Positions 4,334-6,731 of a stretch of 6,731 nucleotides of DNA are shown here, piece by piece. The stretch lies in contig DHIZ01000003.1 in the NCBI GenBank assembly GCA_002404055.1, forward strand, positions 1 through 6,731, given 5' to 3'. Every line of letters begins with the position of its first letter. The stretch's first letter is position 1. This DNA is from Chloroflexi bacterium UBA4733 (GTDB lineage Bacteria; Chloroflexota; UBA4733). The notes below the pieces were generated by a model. It saw nothing but the letters and a program-made list of their open reading frames with translations. It had not been told where the DNA came from and did no database searches. Both the position numbers and the translations under genes were made by a program.

Positions 4334-6223
4334 ATGCGGCGAGTCACCATCCGGCTTCCTCTGCTGCTCGTCCTCCTCGCTGTGATCACTGCTGGCTGCC
4401 GTCGTTCCGTGTTGCCGACTGGTCTGACCGTCGGACCGGAAGCTGGGCAGGCAACCCGCATGCAAGCAGCCACGCCCGCCGCGACCGGCATGGTGTCGGC
4501 CTCTCCGGCAGCATCCGCTTCCACCGCCAGCGCGGGACACCCCCAACCGACTGCCCCTGCACCCTTGCTCCCAGCGGTAACGGACATCCCACAGCCAGCC
4601 CCCACCGCAGCGGCGGCCACGACGAGCGACACATCGGCAGCGACCGCGGCGACTTCCCCGTCGCGCGGCGGCATCGTCCTCGTCTCCCTGCACATGTTCG
4701 ATCGCCAGACGGGGTTCGCCATCGACAGCACCGGGCGGCCGCTGTTCACTACCGACGGCGCTGACTCGTGGCAACCAAGCGGGGTGACCGTTGTACCACA
4801 TTCCGCCTCGGTCGTCACCGTCGTTCCCGGTACGCACACCGCCTATGTCGCTGACGAGGGCGCCCTGCTGCAAACGGCGGACGGCGGACGGACGTACCGT
4901 CGTCTGGCGTTGCCATCTGCCATCAGCGAGGTCGATGGCTTGAGCTTCCCGGATGCGCACCACGGTTGGATCATGGCGAACGTCCACGGCTTCCTGGGCT
5001 CGGAGACGCTCGACCTCTTCGGCACCACGGATGGCGGCCTGACCTGGACACGGCTGGCAAGCGCCGAGACGCCGACCGGTACGCCGGGGCCGCTGCCTTT
5101 CGCCGGCGACAAGTTCGGCATCGCCTTCCGCGACGACCACACCGGCTGGCTGGCCTGCACCTGCGGCCTGTTACGGACCGATGATGGCGGACGCACCTGG
5201 CAGGGCCAGGCGTTACCGTTGCTGCCAATGGTGGCGGAGGCTCGCGGCCTCGAATTCTTCCCCGCGCAATTCTTCGGGCCAGGTAACGGCCTCTTCGTGC
5301 TGCTCCGTGAGACGTTACAGGGCGATCTTCTGGTGTACCGGACACACGACGGCGGCAGCACCTGGCAACGGGGAGCAGTCCTGCCCTTCGCGCAGGTAGC
5401 CACCTCACCGACGACGTACGGCGGCTTCGTCTGGGGCTTCGCCGACGCGGCGCACGGCTGGGTGATCGAGCAGGGGCAGTTCTCCAGCACGGCCGATGGT
5501 GGTGCGTCCTGGCAGACCGTGGTCCCGAACGCCTCCCTGCTGGATGTGTGGCAACTCGATGTGCTCACCCCAGCGGTCGGCTGGGCGGTACAACACGACG
5601 TCTCTCTCACCAGCGGCCAACTGCTCCGCACGCTCGATGGGGGACGAACCTGGACGCCGCTGGTCATCCACGTGGTGACTGGCGCGCACGCAGCGCCGGT
5701 TGCTGTCCCACTGCGCGCCGGAGTGATCGTGACGACGCCGTCGGTCAGCCAGCAGACCATCGCCGGGAGGTGGGTCTCCGCCACACTGGCCACAACCTCC
5801 TCTATCACCGGTACCGCATCGGTGCTGGCGACCTCAGTCGGCGCGTCGACGGAGTTCGTGCTGACGGCGCCACTGGGCGGGACGGTCACGATCAGTCAGG
5901 CGACGGTGCAAGGCGCCAGCGTTGGGGCGTTGACGCGCGTTGAGGTGACGGGGACGAACGGGGAGCGGCTCGCCCTGTGCTTTACGACAGTGGGTCAGGT
6001 TGGGGCTATCCCGATTCCAGCCGCCTGCCAGCGGCCCGGAGCGACGGTGTCCCTGGGCGTCGCCGTTCCGACGCGTGGCATGGTCGGGCCGGCCGCCGTA
6101 GCCACGGCCGAAGCGCAGAACGGGTTGCCCGCGACGCTGCCGGCCGCAGGCGATGGCGGCGCGGCGCGGTGGCAAGTAAAGCAACCCCGCCGGATCGCCA
6201 GTCATCTCGGGCTGACATCGTGA
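4334..6223 (+). CDS. YCF48/BNR-type seven-bladed propeller lipoprotein
   Basis: This is a 629-residue lipoprotein. The ATG at 4334 is chosen over the GTG at 4319 because GGGAGG lies 4-5 bases before it and the signal peptide starts directly: MRRVTIRLPLLL to lipobox TAGC with Cys22. A long Ala/Thr/Ser/Pro-rich linker (about 38-113) would hold the body away from the membrane. Seven Asp-box motifs (T-x-D-x-G-x-T/S-W/Y) begin at residues 139, 181, 231, 282, 337, 386 and 433, about 42-55 apart, indicating a seven-bladed beta propeller of the YCF48/sialidase-like class. Between them recur aromatic 'GW' turns such as HHGWIM, HTGWLA, AHGWVI and AVGWAV. The sialidase active-site Arg triad is not evident, so a binding or assembly role is more likely than catalysis. 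Residues about 450-629 form a Val/Thr-rich beta region plus a basic tail, not recognised. Upstream is the CAGTATCG inverted repeat. The 3' end is overlapped antisense by the receiver gene. Confidence 0.88.
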   Translation: MRRVTIRLPLLLVLLAVITAGCRRSVLPTGLTVGPEAGQATRMQAATPAATGMVSASPAASASTASAGHPQPTAPAPLLPAVTDIPQPAPTAAAATTSDTSAATAATSPSRGGIVLVSLHMFDRQTGFAIDSTGRPLFTTDGADSWQPSGVTVVPHSASVVTVVPGTHTAYVADEGALLQTADGGRTYRRLALPSAISEVDGLSFPDAHHGWIMANVHGFLGSETLDLFGTTDGGLTWTRLASAETPTGTPGPLPFAGDKFGIAFRDDHTGWLACTCGLLRTDDGGRTWQGQALPLLPMVAEARGLEFFPAQFFGPGNGLFVLLRETLQGDLLVYRTHDGGSTWQRGAVLPFAQVATSPTTYGGFVWGFADAAHGWVIEQGQFSSTADGGASWQTVVPNASLLDVWQLDVLTPAVGWAVQHDVSLTSGQLLRTLDGGRTWTPLVIHVVTGAHAAPVAVPLRAGVIVTTPSVSQQTIAGRWVSATLATTSSITGTASVLATSVGASTEFVLTAPLGGTVTISQATVQGASVGALTRVEVTGTNGERLALCFTTVGQVGAIPIPAACQRPGATVSLGVAVPTRGMVGPAAVATAEAQNGLPATLPAAGDGGAARWQVKQPRRIASHLGLTS

Positions 6224-6542
6224 CCGTCACGCAACGAGCGCCTGGCGACTCTGGCGCGATCTCGTCGAGTTCGGCGGGCCGGGCCTCCGCCGTCATGACG
6301 ATGATGTGGGCATGAGCATCGTCTCTGGCTCGGTAGGCACGAGCGAAGGCATGCCCATCCAGCACCGGCATGCGCAAGTCGAGAAGGATCAGGCAAGGAC
6401 CGGCTGCGGGGAGGAGTTGGAGCGCATAGGGCCCGTGGACGGCAGCATGCACCGTGTAGCCTGCTTCGGTCAACACGAGCACCAGGAGGTGGCGCAGCAC
6501 TGGCGCGTCTTCCACCACGAGGACGCGCCTGGCTTGACACAT
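6006..6542 (-). CDS. Response-regulator receiver domain, C-terminally truncated (probable pseudogene)
   Basis: From the ATG at 6542 the first 98 residues are a clear CheY-like receiver: RVLVVEDAP (acidic pair E11/D12), LILLDLRMPVLDG with phospho-acceptor D55, and IIVMTA with T84. The next element should be strand 5 with the conserved Lys-Pro, but resemblance ends at about residue 98 (near 6249). The frame then runs another 80 codons, mostly antisense to the last 218 bp of the propeller gene, giving an Arg/Ala/Pro-rich tail with no domain look. No frameshift restoring 'KPF' is visible in the other frames, so the end was probably lost by deletion or rearrangement. Loss of the Lys should impair phosphorylation signalling. 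ATG 6542 is preferred over 6563 because of AAGGGAAG upstream; either is possible. No output domain is seen. Confidence 0.62.
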   Translation of the reverse strand: MCQARRVLVVEDAPVLRHLLVLVLTEAGYTVHAAVHGPYALQLLPAAGPCLILLDLRMPVLDGHAFARAYRARDDAHAHIIVMTAEARPAELDEIAPESPGARCVTVTMSARDDWRSGGVALLATAPRRHRLRPAASRATRSALRPWLRRPARPCHASERRRPGTPSLRAAGRRLESG

Positions 6543-6650
6543 GGCCAGCTTCCCTTCGCTCATTGCCTGATTGGAACGTAAGGGCATAGCGCGGGCCGTA
6601 ACCTGGTGGGACGCAGCAATGCTACAGAGTGTGTAGTCCCTGCCGGCCCG

Positions 6651-6683
6651 GGTCGCGTGCGGTCCAGCGGGCCGCACGCGACC
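6651..6683 (+). terminator. Strong GC-rich hairpin, possible terminator
   Basis: GGTCGCGTGCGG (6651-6662) pairs perfectly with CCGCACGCGACC (6672-6683) around a 9-base loop: 12 pairs with no mismatch. On the plus strand TTTCCC follows, a short T tract only. It lies about 430 bp after the propeller gene's stop and 109 bp upstream of the receiver gene's start. It could be a weak terminator for a plus-strand transcript, or a leader or operator structure. The rest of 6543-6731 shows no gene. Confidence 0.4.
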
Positions 6684-6731
6684 TTTCCCACTCGCGCCGC
6701 GACGATCGGTAGCACCCCACGCAACCGTGGT

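Noticed and set aside
4214..5140. Minus-strand frame of 308 codons
   Set aside because: Antisense to the propeller gene's signal peptide, linker and first blades; composition is Arg/Gly-rich.
4843..5889. Minus-strand frame of 348 codons
   Set aside because: A shadow of the propeller gene; repeated 'VRPPS' runs are the antisense of the Asp-box codons.

Overview
The window is GC-rich DNA with dense, well-spaced genes, good Shine-Dalgarno sites and a strong bias to exported proteins. Lipoprotein and Tat-type signal peptides, a YCF48/BNR-type lipoprotein with an Ala/Thr/Pro-rich linker, and a MauE/DoxX-like protein would fit a Chloroflexota bacterium (Thermomicrobia or Ktedonobacteria-like). That placement is inference from gene style only; no rRNA or other marker gene is present.

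Left block (1-2369, minus strand). Three genes read leftward. A small Cys-containing protein of unknown function (2369-1929) comes first. Next is a two-helix MauE-like membrane segment fused to a tail with eight cysteines (1816-1454), with its own sigma70-like promoter. Last is a Tat/lipobox extracellular solute-binding protein of an ABC importer (from 1312 or slightly inside, running off the left edge). Between the last two lies a 183-bp inverted-repeat structure with an AT-richer centre (1256-1438), which resembles a MITE or insertion-sequence remnant and reaches into the 5' end of the solute-binding gene.

Middle (2370-2868). This stretch has no convincing gene but carries several sites. 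The most telling is a 44-bp 3' half of a tRNA-Lys(CUU) (minus strand, 2634-2591) with an intact T arm but no recognisable 5' half. It is followed by a terminator-like hairpin and accompanied on the other side by three tandem 12-bp repeats. This is the usual footprint of integration of a mobile element into a tRNA gene, and the polarity predicts that the element lies to the right.

Right block (2869-6731). A Tat-exported M23-type (LytM) peptidase-like protein with a C-terminal beta domain and a changed active-site residue is followed by a spacer of about 360 bp with inverted repeats. Then comes a 629-residue lipoprotein with seven Asp-box repeats, read as a seven-bladed propeller. Converging on it from the right is a response-regulator receiver domain that has lost its last strand and conserved lysine; its frame runs on antisense into the lipoprotein gene.

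Together the complete genes are mostly envelope-facing: import, cell-wall hydrolysis or binding, and surface propeller. They do not form one recognisable pathway. No integrase, transposase, CRISPR array, rRNA or complete tRNA is visible.
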